Shown: piece by piece, positions 25,961-34,809 of the stretch
Layout: each line of letters begins with the position of its first letter
Position numbering within the stretch: the stretch's first letter is position 1
Source: Paracoccus lutimaris
Lineage (GTDB): Bacteria; Pseudomonadota; Alphaproteobacteria; Rhodobacterales; Rhodobacteraceae
DNA: 64,000 nt
NCBI RefSeq assembly: GCF_003337565.1
Contig: NZ_QPJL01000015.1
Coordinates: 24,900-88,899, forward strand
Direction: 5' to 3'
The notes under the pieces: model-generated
Databases searched by the model: none
Seen by the model: the letters and a program-made list of their open reading frames with translations, nothing else
What the model was told of the DNA's origin: nothing
Position numbers and translations under genes: made by a program

Positions 25961-27625
25961 TTACAGAATCAGTTGCTTGGGTTTGCGCCATTCCAGCCAA
26001 AGCACGATCATCATCCGCGTCAGGAAGATGGCCGTGAAGACCGAAGTCGCAATGCCGATGGTCAGCGTGACGGCAAACCCCTTGACCGGGCCGGAGCCCA
26101 GAAAGAACATCACCATGGCCGAGATGAACGAGGTCACGTTGGCGTCGATGATCGCCGACATCGCCTCGCTGAAGCCGTCGTCGATGGCCTTGACCACCCG
26201 CTTTCCGGCCCGCAGCTCCTCGCGGATGCGCTCGTAGATGATGACGTTGGCATCCACCGCCGTCCCCACGGTCAGCACGATCCCGGCGATGCCCGGCAGG
26301 GTCAGCGTGGCCCCGATCATCGACATGACCGACAGGATCAGGATGACGTTGGCGATCACCGCGACCGAGGCGAACACCCCGAAAAGCCCGTAGCTCGCGA
26401 TCATATAGGCGACCACGGCGGCGGTCGCGATGATCGAGGACAACCGCCCCGCATCAATCGAATCCTGCCCCAGTTCCGGGCCGATGGTGCGTTCTTCAAG
26501 GAAGGTCATCTCGGCCGGGAGCGCGCCCGCGCGCAAGAGAACCGCCAGGCGGGTCGATTCCTCGATATTCATCGAACCGGAAATCTGCCCCGAGCCGGTG
26601 GTGATCGCCTGCCGGATCACCGGCGCCGAGATCACCTGATCGTCCAGCACGATGGCAAAGGGCTGGCTGATATTGGCCGAGGTATAGGCCCCGAAACGCT
26701 TGGCGCCCGAGGGGCCGAAACGGAAGTCCACCGAAGGTTCGCCATTCTGGTCGAAGCTCGGGCGGGCATCGGTCAGGTCCTCGCCGGTGACGACCGGGCT
26801 TGCCTCGATGACGTAATAGACGTCCTTCTCATCCATCGAGGGCAACAGCACATTGCCGGTGCCGGGACGGGCATGGGCATCGGTGGTGCGGCCGACGACC
26901 GGGTTGAAGGTCAGCTTCGCGGTGGTGCCGATCAGCTCCTTGAGTTCCTCGGCCGAGCCGATGCCGGGCACCTGGATCAGGATGCGATCCTCGCCCTGGC
27001 GCATGATCGTCGGCTCGCGGGTGCCGACCTCGTCGATGCGGCGGCGGATGATCTCAAGGCTTTGCTGGACGGTGCGTTCGTCGGCGGCGGCTTTCTCGGC
27101 ATCCGACAAGGCGACCTGCAACCGGTTGCCGCTGGCCGAAATCGCAAGATCGCTTTGCCCGGCCCCGGTCAGCGAGGCGACCGGCGTGGACAGCCCCCGC
27201 GCGATTTCAACCGCGCGGGCCATCTGGTCGGGATTGCCGATCTCGACCGCCAGCTCGCCCTCGGGGGCGGTGACGCGGCGGATGGCGCCGACCGTGTCGC
27301 GCTGTGCCGCCAGCGCGTCGCGCAGCTCGGGCCAAAGCCCGTCCATGCGCGCCTTGTAGACATCCTCGACATGGACCTCGCCCAAGAGATGCGCCCCGCC
27401 GCGCAGGTCCAGCCCCAGATTGACCAGCCCCGAGGGCAGCCAGTCGGGCCAGCCGGCCCGGGCCTCGGCCTGTTCGGTGCTTTCGAAACCGTTGCGTTCA
27501 GCGGCGGTGATGGCGTCGTTATGCAGCTCGACCCGTTTGTAGAACAGGTTGGGCATGGCGAACAGCAATCCCAGGACGACAAGTCCCAGAATCAGCAGAC
27601 GCTTCCAGAAGGGGATGTCCAGCAT
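25961..27625 (-). CDS. secD: Protein translocase subunit SecD
   Basis: RND-type subunit of SecDF, 554 residues. An N-terminal helix is followed by LGLDLRGGAHLLGEVHVEDV, the large periplasmic P1 domain (QSLEIIRRRIDEVGTREPTI, IQVPGI), then the membrane domain with the proton-relay region GTAVDANVIIYERIREELR and FITAMVMFFLGSGPVKGFA-like segments near the end. It lies 18 bp downstream of yajC. Confidence 0.97.
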   Translation of the reverse strand: MLDIPFWKRLLILGLVVLGLLFAMPNLFYKRVELHNDAITAAERNGFESTEQAEARAGWPDWLPSGLVNLGLDLRGGAHLLGEVHVEDVYKARMDGLWPELRDALAAQRDTVGAIRRVTAPEGELAVEIGNPDQMARAVEIARGLSTPVASLTGAGQSDLAISASGNRLQVALSDAEKAAADERTVQQSLEIIRRRIDEVGTREPTIMRQGEDRILIQVPGIGSAEELKELIGTTAKLTFNPVVGRTTDAHARPGTGNVLLPSMDEKDVYYVIEASPVVTGEDLTDARPSFDQNGEPSVDFRFGPSGAKRFGAYTSANISQPFAIVLDDQVISAPVIRQAITTGSGQISGSMNIEESTRLAVLLRAGALPAEMTFLEERTIGPELGQDSIDAGRLSSIIATAAVVAYMIASYGLFGVFASVAVIANVILILSVMSMIGATLTLPGIAGIVLTVGTAVDANVIIYERIREELRAGKRVVKAIDDGFSEAMSAIIDANVTSFISAMVMFFLGSGPVKGFAVTLTIGIATSVFTAIFLTRMMIVLWLEWRKPKQLIL

Positions 27626-27643
27626 GGCGGAGTGCGCGGCCTT

Positions 27644-27976
27644 TTAGCTGTTGGCGGCGACGGGCTGGGTGCGGTTGACCAGTCCGGTGATGGTCGAGCG
27701 GATGACGCGGACCTTGACGCCCGGCGCGATCTCGACCTCAAGTTCATTGTCACGCACGGCAGTGACCTTGCCGACCAGACCGCCCTGAGTCACGACCTCA
27801 TCGCCTTTTTTCAGCGCTTCGACCAGCGCGCGATGCTCCTTCATCCGCTTTTGCTGCGGACGGATCATCAGGAAATACATGATCACGAAGATCAGAACCA
27901 GCGGCAGGAACGAGGCAAGGCCAGCGGCGCCCCCGGCGGGGGCAGCGGCTTGGGCATAGGCGGGGGTCACGAACAT
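27644..27976 (-). CDS. yajC: Preprotein translocase subunit YajC
   Basis: A 110-residue accessory subunit of the Sec translocase, with one N-terminal membrane segment (LPLVLIFVIMYFLMIRPQQKR) and the cytoplasmic domain GDEVVTQGGLVGKV. It is the first gene of the minus-strand sec-ccm unit; the promoter should lie between 27977 and mazG. Confidence 0.95.
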   Translation of the reverse strand: MFVTPAYAQAAAPAGGAAGLASFLPLVLIFVIMYFLMIRPQQKRMKEHRALVEALKKGDEVVTQGGLVGKVTAVRDNELEVEIAPGVKVRVIRSTITGLVNRTQPVAANS

Positions 27977-28177
27977 GGATTGATCCCTTGGGCTAGCGTT
28001 ATCCGGGCGATCCCCCGGTGGATTTGGCGCGCACCCTATCCGCGAGGCGGGGGGATGGCAAGAAACGCTGCCTCACCTTCACGGCAAAGGGCCAGTGGAT
28101 CTTAAGGATGGCGGATCGTGGACATGGCGGGGCGCTTGTGGCAGGTCAGCAGCAGATGGAGCGGATCGGAGGCAGGC

Positions 28178-29023
28178 ATGGCTCAGGACAAGGCGGCAAT
28201 GGCGCATCCGGCGCTTGAGGCCACAGCGGGGGCGGATCAGACCGGCATCCCGCGCCTACTGGCGATCATGGCGGCGCTGCGCGACCCGAAAACCGGCTGT
28301 CCCTGGGATATCGAACAGGATTTCGCCACCATCGCCCCCTATACCATCGAAGAGGCCCATGAGGTCGCCGATGCCATCGCCCGCTCTGCCTGGGACGAGC
28401 TGCCGGGCGAATTGGGCGACCTGCTTTTGCAGGTGGTTTTCCATGCCCAGATGGCCGACGAGGCGGGGATGTTCGATTTCGCCGATGTGGTCGAAAACAT
28501 CTCGACCAAGATGATCGACCGCCATCCGCATATCTTTGGCGACGAATCCCGCGACAAATCCGCCGAGCAGCAGATCAAGGACTGGGAGGCGATCAAGGCC
28601 AGGGAACGCGCCGCCAAGTCCGAGCAGGGCGTGCTGGACGGGGTGGCGCTTGGCCTGCCGGCGCTGACCCGGGCGCTCAAGCTGCAAAACCGTGCCGCGC
28701 GCGTCGGCTTCGACTGGCCGGGCCCCGCCGATGTGCTGAAAAAGATCGTCGAGGAAAGCCACGAGCTGGTCGAGGCGCGCGACAGTTCCGATCACGCGCA
28801 TTTGACCGAGGAATTCGGCGATCTTCTGTTCGTCATGGCCAATCTGGCCCGGCATCTGGACATCGATCCCGAAGAGGCGCTGCGCATGGCCAATGCCAAG
28901 TTTACCGGCCGTTTCCGTTCGATCGAGGCGGCGCTGGCCGCCACCGGCCGCCGCCCCGAGGACAGCGACCTGGCCGAAATGGACGCCCTGTGGGACGAGG
29001 CCAAAGCTGCCGAACGCGCCTGA
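28178..29023 (+). CDS. mazG: Nucleoside triphosphate pyrophosphohydrolase MazG
   Basis: Hydrolyses (d)NTPs to monophosphates. The 281-residue protein contains two MazG helical domains: LRDPKTGCPWDIEQDF with YTIEEAHEVADAI and ELGDLLLQVVFHAQMA (ExxE/ExxD metal sites), and a second copy with EESHELVEARDS and EEFGDLLFVMANLARHL. The ATG at 28178 has GGAGG 5 nt upstream. The 3' end overlaps the APH-like gene. Confidence 0.95.
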   Translation: MAQDKAAMAHPALEATAGADQTGIPRLLAIMAALRDPKTGCPWDIEQDFATIAPYTIEEAHEVADAIARSAWDELPGELGDLLLQVVFHAQMADEAGMFDFADVVENISTKMIDRHPHIFGDESRDKSAEQQIKDWEAIKARERAAKSEQGVLDGVALGLPALTRALKLQNRAARVGFDWPGPADVLKKIVEESHELVEARDSSDHAHLTEEFGDLLFVMANLARHLDIDPEEALRMANAKFTGRFRSIEAALAATGRRPEDSDLAEMDALWDEAKAAERA

Positions 29024-29933
29024 TCCCCTTGAGGCGCTGACGGCGCTGCCCGAGCTTGCCGGGGTCGAGTTCCTGCATCTGCACCGCGACATCGCCAAGC
29101 GGCTGGTCTGCGAGATCCGCCTGAATGGCCGGCGGGCCTTTCTCAAGCAGTTCCACGGTGGCGATCGGGCGGCGATGGCGCTGGCCGCCGCCGCAAGGCT
29201 GCATGAGGCGGCGGGCATCCTCGGGCCGGGGCCGGACGGCGTCGCCCTGCCCCTGCTGGTCCTGCCCGAACATGGCGTCATCGTCACCGAGGCCGCGCCG
29301 GGTCGGGCGCTGTCGGCCCTGCTTTTGCGGGCCAGATCGTCGCGGCGCGCGGCGCTTGTCGGCCGCGCCGGCCAGTGGCTGGAACATCTGTGCCGCGACA
29401 GCCGCGAGCTTGGCACATTTGGCGCGCTTTACTGGCTGGGGACGCTCGATCAGCGCCTTGCCGGCGGTCTGCCGGAATGGGCCGATCAGGCGCTGGTGGC
29501 GGCGCATATGGCGCGGATGCGCACCGAGGCCGAGCCGCTGCGCGGCATCAGCGTCGCGCGCGCCACAGCCCATGGCGACCTGACCCCGGACAATCTGTTT
29601 CTGGACGAATCCGTCACCCCCTCGCGGTTGACCGGCATCGACATGCAGCACCGCGCAAGCGCCCCGATCACCCGCGACATGGCCCGGCTGCTGGTCTGGC
29701 TGGAAAGCCGGCGCAGGCGGCCCGCCCGCGAAACCCTGAACGGCATCGCCGCCACGGAACATGCAGCATTGGCGGCAACGCCGGGCCTGATTGGCGCCGA
29801 TCAACTGCCGATCCTGCGCTTCATGATCGGCGTCATGGCGCTGGAGGTCTATCTGGACACCGCCCGCCAGCCCCTTCGCCGGCAGGCGCTGGCGCGCTGT
29901 CTGCGGGACTGGGCGCTCAGGCCGGGGCCATGA
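29007..29933 (+). CDS. Aminoglycoside-phosphotransferase-fold kinase-like protein
   Basis: A protein-kinase-like fold of the APH/choline kinase type: an N-lobe stretch RAFLKQFHGG with a candidate ATP-binding Lys, and the catalytic loop TAHGDLTPDNLFLDE, followed by a DFG-equivalent GIDMQHR that lacks the usual Asp-Phe-Gly. The substrate is unknown. The start is problematic: no ATG, GTG or TTG lies near the mazG end. CTG at 29007 has GAGG 6 nt upstream and is chosen here; the first ATG in frame, 28893, would overlap mazG by 131 bp. The 3' end overlaps convergent dusA by 17 bp. Confidence 0.62.
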   Translation: MPNAPDPLEALTALPELAGVEFLHLHRDIAKRLVCEIRLNGRRAFLKQFHGGDRAAMALAAAARLHEAAGILGPGPDGVALPLLVLPEHGVIVTEAAPGRALSALLLRARSSRRAALVGRAGQWLEHLCRDSRELGTFGALYWLGTLDQRLAGGLPEWADQALVAAHMARMRTEAEPLRGISVARATAHGDLTPDNLFLDESVTPSRLTGIDMQHRASAPITRDMARLLVWLESRRRRPARETLNGIAATEHAALAATPGLIGADQLPILRFMIGVMALEVYLDTARQPLRRQALARCLRDWALRPGP

Positions 29934-30921
29934 CCTCGGCCAGCGCGGCGTCATAGACAGCCAGCGCGCTCGCGCTGTCGGTGGCGCGCGAGGCGCCCTC
30001 GGACAATCGCCGCCGCCAGCCGCGCGCGCCGGGGCGGCCGTGAAACAGGCCCAGCATATGGCGGGTGATCTGGTGCAGCCGCCCGCCTTGCGCCAGATGC
30101 GCCGCGATCCGGGGACGCATGGCCCCGGCCGCCTCGACCGGATCGGCAAAGGGTGGGGTCTCACCCCAAAGCCGGTCGGCCTCGCCCAGAATGTCCCAGG
30201 GCTGGTGATAGGCGGCGCGCCCGACCATGACGCCATCCATAGCGCCCAGATGCTCACGCACCTGCGCGAGCGAGGCGATGCCGCCATTCACCGACAGATG
30301 CAGGTCGGGAAATTCGGCCTTCATGCGATGGACCAGCGGATAATCCAGCGGCGGGATCTCGCGGTTCTCGCGGGGCGACAGGCCCTGCAGCCAGGCCTTG
30401 CGGGCATGGATGGCAATGCGGCGGATGCCGGCATCGCGCATGCGGCGCAGGAAATCGGGCAGGACGGCTTCGGGATCCTGCTCATCGACGCCGATGCGGC
30501 ATTTCACCGTGATCTCGACCGGGCTTGCCGCGATCATCGCCGAGACGCATTCCGCGACCAGCTCGGGCCGGGTCATCAGCACGGCGCCAAAGCAGCCCGA
30601 CTGCACGCGGTCGCTGGGGCAGCCGACATTCAGGTTGATCTCGTCATAGCCCCAATCGGCACCGATCCGGGTCGCCTCGGCCAGCTGGGCCGGCTCGGAG
30701 CCGCCCAGTTGCAGGGCCAGCGGATGCTGGGTCGCGTCGAAATCCAGAAGCCGCGCGCGGTCGCCATGGATGACGGCCGGGGCGGTAACCATTTCGGTAT
30801 AAAGCAGCGCCCGGCGCGACAGCAGTCGGTGAAAGCCGCGACAGGCCGGGTCGGTCCAGTCCATCATCGGCGCGACCGAGAGGCGCGCGGCCGTGACTAT
30901 ATCTGATCTTTCGCCACCCAT
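29917..30921 (-). CDS. dusA: tRNA-dihydrouridine(20/20a) synthase
   Basis: FMN-dependent reductase that forms dihydrouridine in the tRNA D-loop. Motifs: LSVAPMMDWTDPACRGF at the N-terminus, NLNVGCPSDRVQSGCFGAVL with the catalytic Cys, VKCRIGVDEQDP, and the DusA-type IHARKAWLQGLSPRENR; VNGGIASL and GRAAYHQPW complete the FMN site. Start ATG 30921 gives 334 residues; the longer frame to 31041 is not supported by the family. Confidence 0.95.
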   Translation of the reverse strand: MGGERSDIVTAARLSVAPMMDWTDPACRGFHRLLSRRALLYTEMVTAPAVIHGDRARLLDFDATQHPLALQLGGSEPAQLAEATRIGADWGYDEINLNVGCPSDRVQSGCFGAVLMTRPELVAECVSAMIAASPVEITVKCRIGVDEQDPEAVLPDFLRRMRDAGIRRIAIHARKAWLQGLSPRENREIPPLDYPLVHRMKAEFPDLHLSVNGGIASLAQVREHLGAMDGVMVGRAAYHQPWDILGEADRLWGETPPFADPVEAAGAMRPRIAAHLAQGGRLHQITRHMLGLFHGRPGARGWRRRLSEGASRATDSASALAVYDAALAEVMAPA

Positions 30922-31016
30922 TTCCCGGCCTTTGCCACAATCCGCGCATGATACGTCACTGCCCGGATTTCCGGAGCTTGCGCGCGGCGTTGCTACAGGG
31001 TGGGCGTCCGATTCGG

Positions 31017-31050
31017 AACCCCCGGGGGCGCGAACGCACACCCGGGGGCT
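31017..31050 (-). terminator. Strong hairpin downstream of the RTX/Hint gene
   Basis: Arms CCCCCGGG (31019-31026) and CCCGGGGG (31041-31048) pair; on the minus strand the inner part closes on a TTCG tetraloop. Only two T follow the stem, so it is probably a GC-rich terminator for the RTX gene. Confidence 0.6.
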
Positions 31051-31075
31051 GCCAATCGGTCAATATGCGACCCGC

Positions 31076-33909
31076 TTATTGCAGCGGGACGCCGTTCTTG
31101 TGGTGGCGCGAGGCCAACTGGCGCGCCAGCTTGCCCTTGGGAATGAAGCGCACCGGCGGGGTAGCCGCCTCGGGGGTCATCTCGGCCAGTTCCGGGAAGA
31201 TCGTCAGGATCTCTTCCACCGCCTCCGGCGACAGCGATTTCAGCGCCTCGGGGCCGGTAAAGAGCGACTCGGCCTCAAGCCCGTCAGCATAGACGATCTC
31301 GTGCTGGTCAAACAGGATGTGGAAATATTCGACCTCGCCGAAATCCATGACCTGCTCGATCCCGGGCAGCGCCAGCAGATGCTTGACCGCCACCAGAACC
31401 TCGGACTGACCGAACATGCGCTCGGCGATGCGCGAGCGGACCAGAACCCGGTGCTGCGGCGACAGGTACAGATCCAGCGCCGGAATCCCCTGCCCCAGCG
31501 CGCCTGCCGAGATGCGGATCGGGCTGATGCGCTGCAGCTTTTCGCTGCGGTCGTTCAGGAAAGCGCGCGAGCCGATCCACGAGACCGGCTTGTAGCCATT
31601 GTCCCGGGTCCGGATCATGTCGCCGGCGCGCAGGTCCTCGACCGGGCGAAGGCCGGCCATGGTCTCGATCAGGCTGCCGCGCACAAAGCAGATCGGGAGC
31701 GGGGCTTCGATCTCGGTGAAGTTCACGGTATGCAGATTGCCAGCGGCATCGCGCACCTGGAACGAACCGGAATAGGAATCGCCATCCGCATCCAGCGTCT
31801 GGGTCAGCGTGCCCAGCACCCGGGTCAGCCCCTCGCCCAGAACGATCTGGTCATAGTCGCGCGAGGCTGCGCCGGCGCCGGTACCACCGTCCACCGTGAA
31901 ATTGCCCGCGCCACCGTCGACGGTGCTCAGCTGGAAGGTATCCTCGTCGTCACCGCCCAGCACGATATCGCCATGGCCAGCGATCAGCGAGTCATTGCCG
32001 GTGCCGCCATCCATCCGGTCGATACCGGCGCCGCCGTCCAGCGTATCGTTGCCGTCGCCGGCAAGCACCGTGTCCTGACCGTCACCGCCAGAGAGGGAAT
32101 CGTTGCCCGCCTGGCCGCTGATGTGATCCGAGCCGCTGCCGCCCTGAACGGTGTCGTTGTCGGCCCCGGCCCGGATGTGGTCATTGCCATCGCCGCCCAG
32201 GATGCTGTCATTGCCGGCGTCGCCATCGATCGTGTCGCTGTCGGCGCCGCCATCGATGGTGTCGTTATTCGCGCCGCCCAGAATCTGATCGCCGCCGATG
32301 CCGCCGATGATGCTGTCCGCACCCTCGCCGCCATCGAGATAATCCGCGACGTCGCCGCCATCGATGGTGTCATTGCCGGCGCCGCCATAGACGAGGTCAT
32401 CGCCGTCACCGCCCAGGATGCTGTCGTTGCCGCCGTCACCGTTGATGTTGTCGTTTCCGCCACCACCCTCGATCAGATCGTCGCCATCGCCGCCGGAGAG
32501 GTTGTCGTTGTCACCCTCGCCCCGCAGGGTGTCGTTGCCGACGCCCCCGGTCAGGGTGTCCAACCCCGTGCCACCCAGCAGCGAATCGTCGCCGGCACCG
32601 CCATCGACGGTGTCGTTCTCGGTGCCGCCGTCGATGGTGTCATTGCCCTCGCCGCCGATCAGGCTGTCACCGCCGGCGCCGCCCAGAATCGAGTCATTGC
32701 CCAGCCCGCCATCGATGTAATCGGCATCGGCACCGCCATTGATGGTGTCATTGCCGGCATCGCCCAGCAGCCGGTCCAGCCCGGCACCGCCGGTGATGAC
32801 GTCGTCACCGATACCGCCATCGACCGTGTCGTTATCCGCGCCGGAATCGATGGTGTCATTGCCCTGCTGGCCATAGATGACATCCGCACCGGCACCGCTG
32901 ATGATCGAGTCGTTGTAGTTCGCGTCATATTCATGATCGCTGGTGGCATCGATCGACCCCGACACCACCGTCAGCCGGACGGGGTTTTCCGTCCCCGCCC
33001 CCACCGGCGCAGGCAGCCCGGGCGGGATCGAGGACAGGAACACGACCAGACCGCCCTGCTCGCGGGGGTCGCTCTGAGCGGCCACGCCGGGCGACACCGT
33101 GCGCTCATAATCATAGTCGCATTGCAGGAACCTATAGGTGTTCCCGTTCTGGTCCTGATAGGTGATGATCTGTTCCAGCAGGACCGGATATTCGACCCCA
33201 TTGATGACGACGATCTGGTTCGGCTCGTTGAATACGTCGTTGTTGCCCCCCAGACCGTCCGTCCTCAGGAAGTTGTCGTCATCCTTGAAGGTGATGGTAA
33301 TCGGCGCGCCGGTGATGTTGATATTGCCATAGTGCTGACCGGGGAAGGTGCCCGGATCGGCGAAATTGGTGGGCCAGACATAACCCTGATAGTCGAAGCT
33401 GCCGCCGGGAATCGTCGAGGCCGGATTCTTGTCGCCATAGATCACATCGGCGGCATCGCCGGTGGTGATCGTGTCATGGCCGCTGCCGCCATAGATGGTA
33501 TTGCTGCCCTGGCCGGCATTGATGACGTCATTGTTCGAGCCGCCATCGATCGTGTCGTTCCCGCTGCCTGCGGTGATCGTGTCATGACCGCCACCGCCCG
33601 AGACCAGGTTGAGGCCATCGCCGGCATTGATGCTGTCGGCATTGCCGCCGCCATCGACGGTATCGTTCTCGTTCCCGGCATCGATGGTATCGAGGCCTTC
33701 GCCGCCAAGAATGGAATCGGTGCCAGTGCCACCGATCAGAATGTCGTTGCCAAGGCCGCCATCGAGGTTGTCGTTGCCGGAGCCGCCATCGATGGTGTCG
33801 TTGCCGGCAGCACCGCCGAGCGTATCATTCCCGCCCAGACCCGAAATGGAATCCGCATCCGGCGTTCCACCATAGTGTCATTGCCGGAACCACCAGGAAA
33901 TACTGCCAT
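31076..33909 (-). pseudogene. RTX-repeat, Hint-domain secreted protein with an N-terminal frameshift
   Basis: With one base restored the gene would encode 944 residues. The translated start is ATG 33909, with AAGG 9 nt upstream, reading MAVFPGGSGNDT, then the frame is lost. From 33874 another frame, with a TGA just upstream at 33878-33880, reads YGGTPDADSISGLGGNDTL and stays open to 31076. Two blocks of calcium-binding GGxGNDxI nonapeptides flank a non-repeat segment (about 32890-33440). The last ~205 residues are a Hint_2-type domain: CFVRGSLIETMAGLRPVEDL, SWIGSRA, LSPQHRVLVRS. Such proteins are usually exported by type I secretion. A strand slip, an error or true inactivation could explain the shift. 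Confidence 0.85.
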
Positions 33910-34298
33910 TAAAGACTACCTTCAACCAAGCGCATCGCCGTCCGCGATAAATCTAGCCGACTTATACAAATCTCGAAAGCTCAAGTAAATCTGACTAAAA
34001 AGACCGGTCACATTTCTGCAACTACCTGTTCTTAAACTTTTATGTATCGGAATTCTTCACGCGCTCCATGACGTCGCGCCGCTGCGTCACGCGCACCATC
34101 CCGGATCCGGCAAGGCGATGAAACGCCGCAGATCGGCCGGGGCCCGGGACCGCAAGCCGACCGGCAAGGAGCTGTGCAAGATCCGCCGCAAGGCAGTTGC
34201 CGGAGATCGTCGCGACAGCAGGGTTTCGTGGCTCATGCGCCGCGCGCCGGGGGATTTCCCCTGCTATCGCCGCGAAATCGCGATAGCAGGGATAATCA
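33910..34298. other. AT-richer intergenic region upstream of the RTX gene
   Basis: About 390 bp between the RTX start and tRNA-Val. The part 33910-34060 is clearly less GC-rich than the genes around it and probably holds the RTX promoter. Downstream of the tRNA on its strand lies a 12-bp perfect stem, CCCTGCTATCGC (34259-34270) / GCGATAGCAGGG (34280-34291), a likely tRNA terminator. The short plus-strand reading at 34118-34342 is not a gene. Confidence 0.55.
34259..34291 (-). terminator. Hairpin downstream of tRNA-Val
   Basis: Twelve perfect base pairs with a 9-nt loop, starting 8 bp after the encoded CCA of tRNA-Val on the minus strand and followed by GGAAAT. Probably ends the tRNA transcript or helps define its 3' processing. 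Confidence 0.6.
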
Positions 34299-34373
34299 TG
34301 GTGGGCGATAACGGATTTGAACCGCTGACATCTTCGATGTGAACGAAGCGCTCTACCGCTGAGCTAATCGCCC
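34299..34373 (-). tRNA. tRNA-Val (anticodon CAC)
   Basis: The minus strand gives a full cloverleaf. Acceptor GGGCGAT pairs with ATCGCCC, followed by discriminator A and an encoded CCA at 34301-34299. The D-arm reads GCTCAGCGGTAGAGC, the anticodon stem CTTCG/CGAAG encloses loop TTCACAT with anticodon CAC, and the T-arm contains GGTTCAAATCC. It decodes GUG. Length 75 nt including CCA. Confidence 0.95.
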
Positions 34374-34430
34374 GGTGCGGGCTAGATAGCCGCAGTAAGG
34401 CCCTGCCGCAAGGGTCTGCGCGCGAAAATT

Positions 34431-34736
34431 TCACGCCGGTTGCGGCGGCTGATCCTCGGGTTTCCGGCGCAGGCGCAGGGTGATGATCTCGGCCCCGCTC
34501 TGGTCAAGCCGGCGGCTGACGCGCCCGCGCCCCAGCGGGGGCAATGCCAGCGTCATGCCCGAAGCGATGGCGTCGCCCAGTTCGGCCAGCGTGGCCTCGA
34601 CGACGGGTTTGATATCGCTGCTGCGCAGTCCGGTGCGTCGGACCACAAGCGCCATCAGCTGCCGCTTTTGCAGCACCCTTGCGCTTTCGGGGTCAGGCGC
34701 AGGTTCGGGCCCGCGCTTTCGGTCTGCCTTAGCCAT
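34431..34736 (-). CDS. HU-like DNA-binding protein
   Basis: A 101-residue basic protein beginning MAKADRKRGPEPAPDPESAR. Residues from about 22 on (LQKRQLMALVVRRTGLRSSD, PVVEATLAELGDAIASGMTL, PPLGRGRVSRRL) follow the helix-helix-strand pattern of the bacterial HU/IHF fold, but without a clear long DNA-clamping arm. AAGGAG lies 7-8 nt before the ATG at 34736. It lies downstream of lon in the same direction, behind a terminator, so it is probably transcribed on its own. Nucleoid or accessory DNA-binding role is inference. Confidence 0.7.
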   Translation of the reverse strand: MAKADRKRGPEPAPDPESARVLQKRQLMALVVRRTGLRSSDIKPVVEATLAELGDAIASGMTLALPPLGRGRVSRRLDQSGAEIITLRLRRKPEDQPPQPA

Positions 34737-34775
34737 GGACGAACTCCTTGTTGATGTGGAGCACCGACCAAGACA

Positions 34776-34804
34776 AAACCGCGCGGGACGGGCCCGCGCG
34801 GTTT
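34776..34804 (-). terminator. Rho-independent terminator of lon
   Basis: Stem AAACCGCGCGGG (34776-34787 as complement) / CCCGCGCGGTTT (34793-34804), loop of 5 nt, 5 bp after the lon stop. On the minus strand the stem runs into TTTTGTCTTG. Confidence 0.85.
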
Positions 34805-34809
34805 CAGTA

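Noticed and set aside
24806..28105. Plus-strand open frame of 1099 codons opposite secF, secD and yajC
   Set aside because: No family pattern, His/Asp/Gly-rich composition typical of antisense to GC-rich genes; sec genes are unmistakable on the other strand.
31990..32900. CRISPR-like array
   Set aside because: The periodic sequence is coding (nonapeptide repeats of an RTX protein), with no identical repeats and spacers.
30893..33988. Plus-strand open frame of 1031 codons opposite the RTX gene
   Set aside because: It is the mirror of GGxGxD repeats in high-GC DNA, which leaves all frames open; the RTX/Hint sequence on the minus strand has clear family motifs.
34118..34342. Short plus-strand frame ending VGDNGFEPLTSSM
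   Set aside because: It reads through the reverse complement of tRNA-Val, a well-known false gene call.
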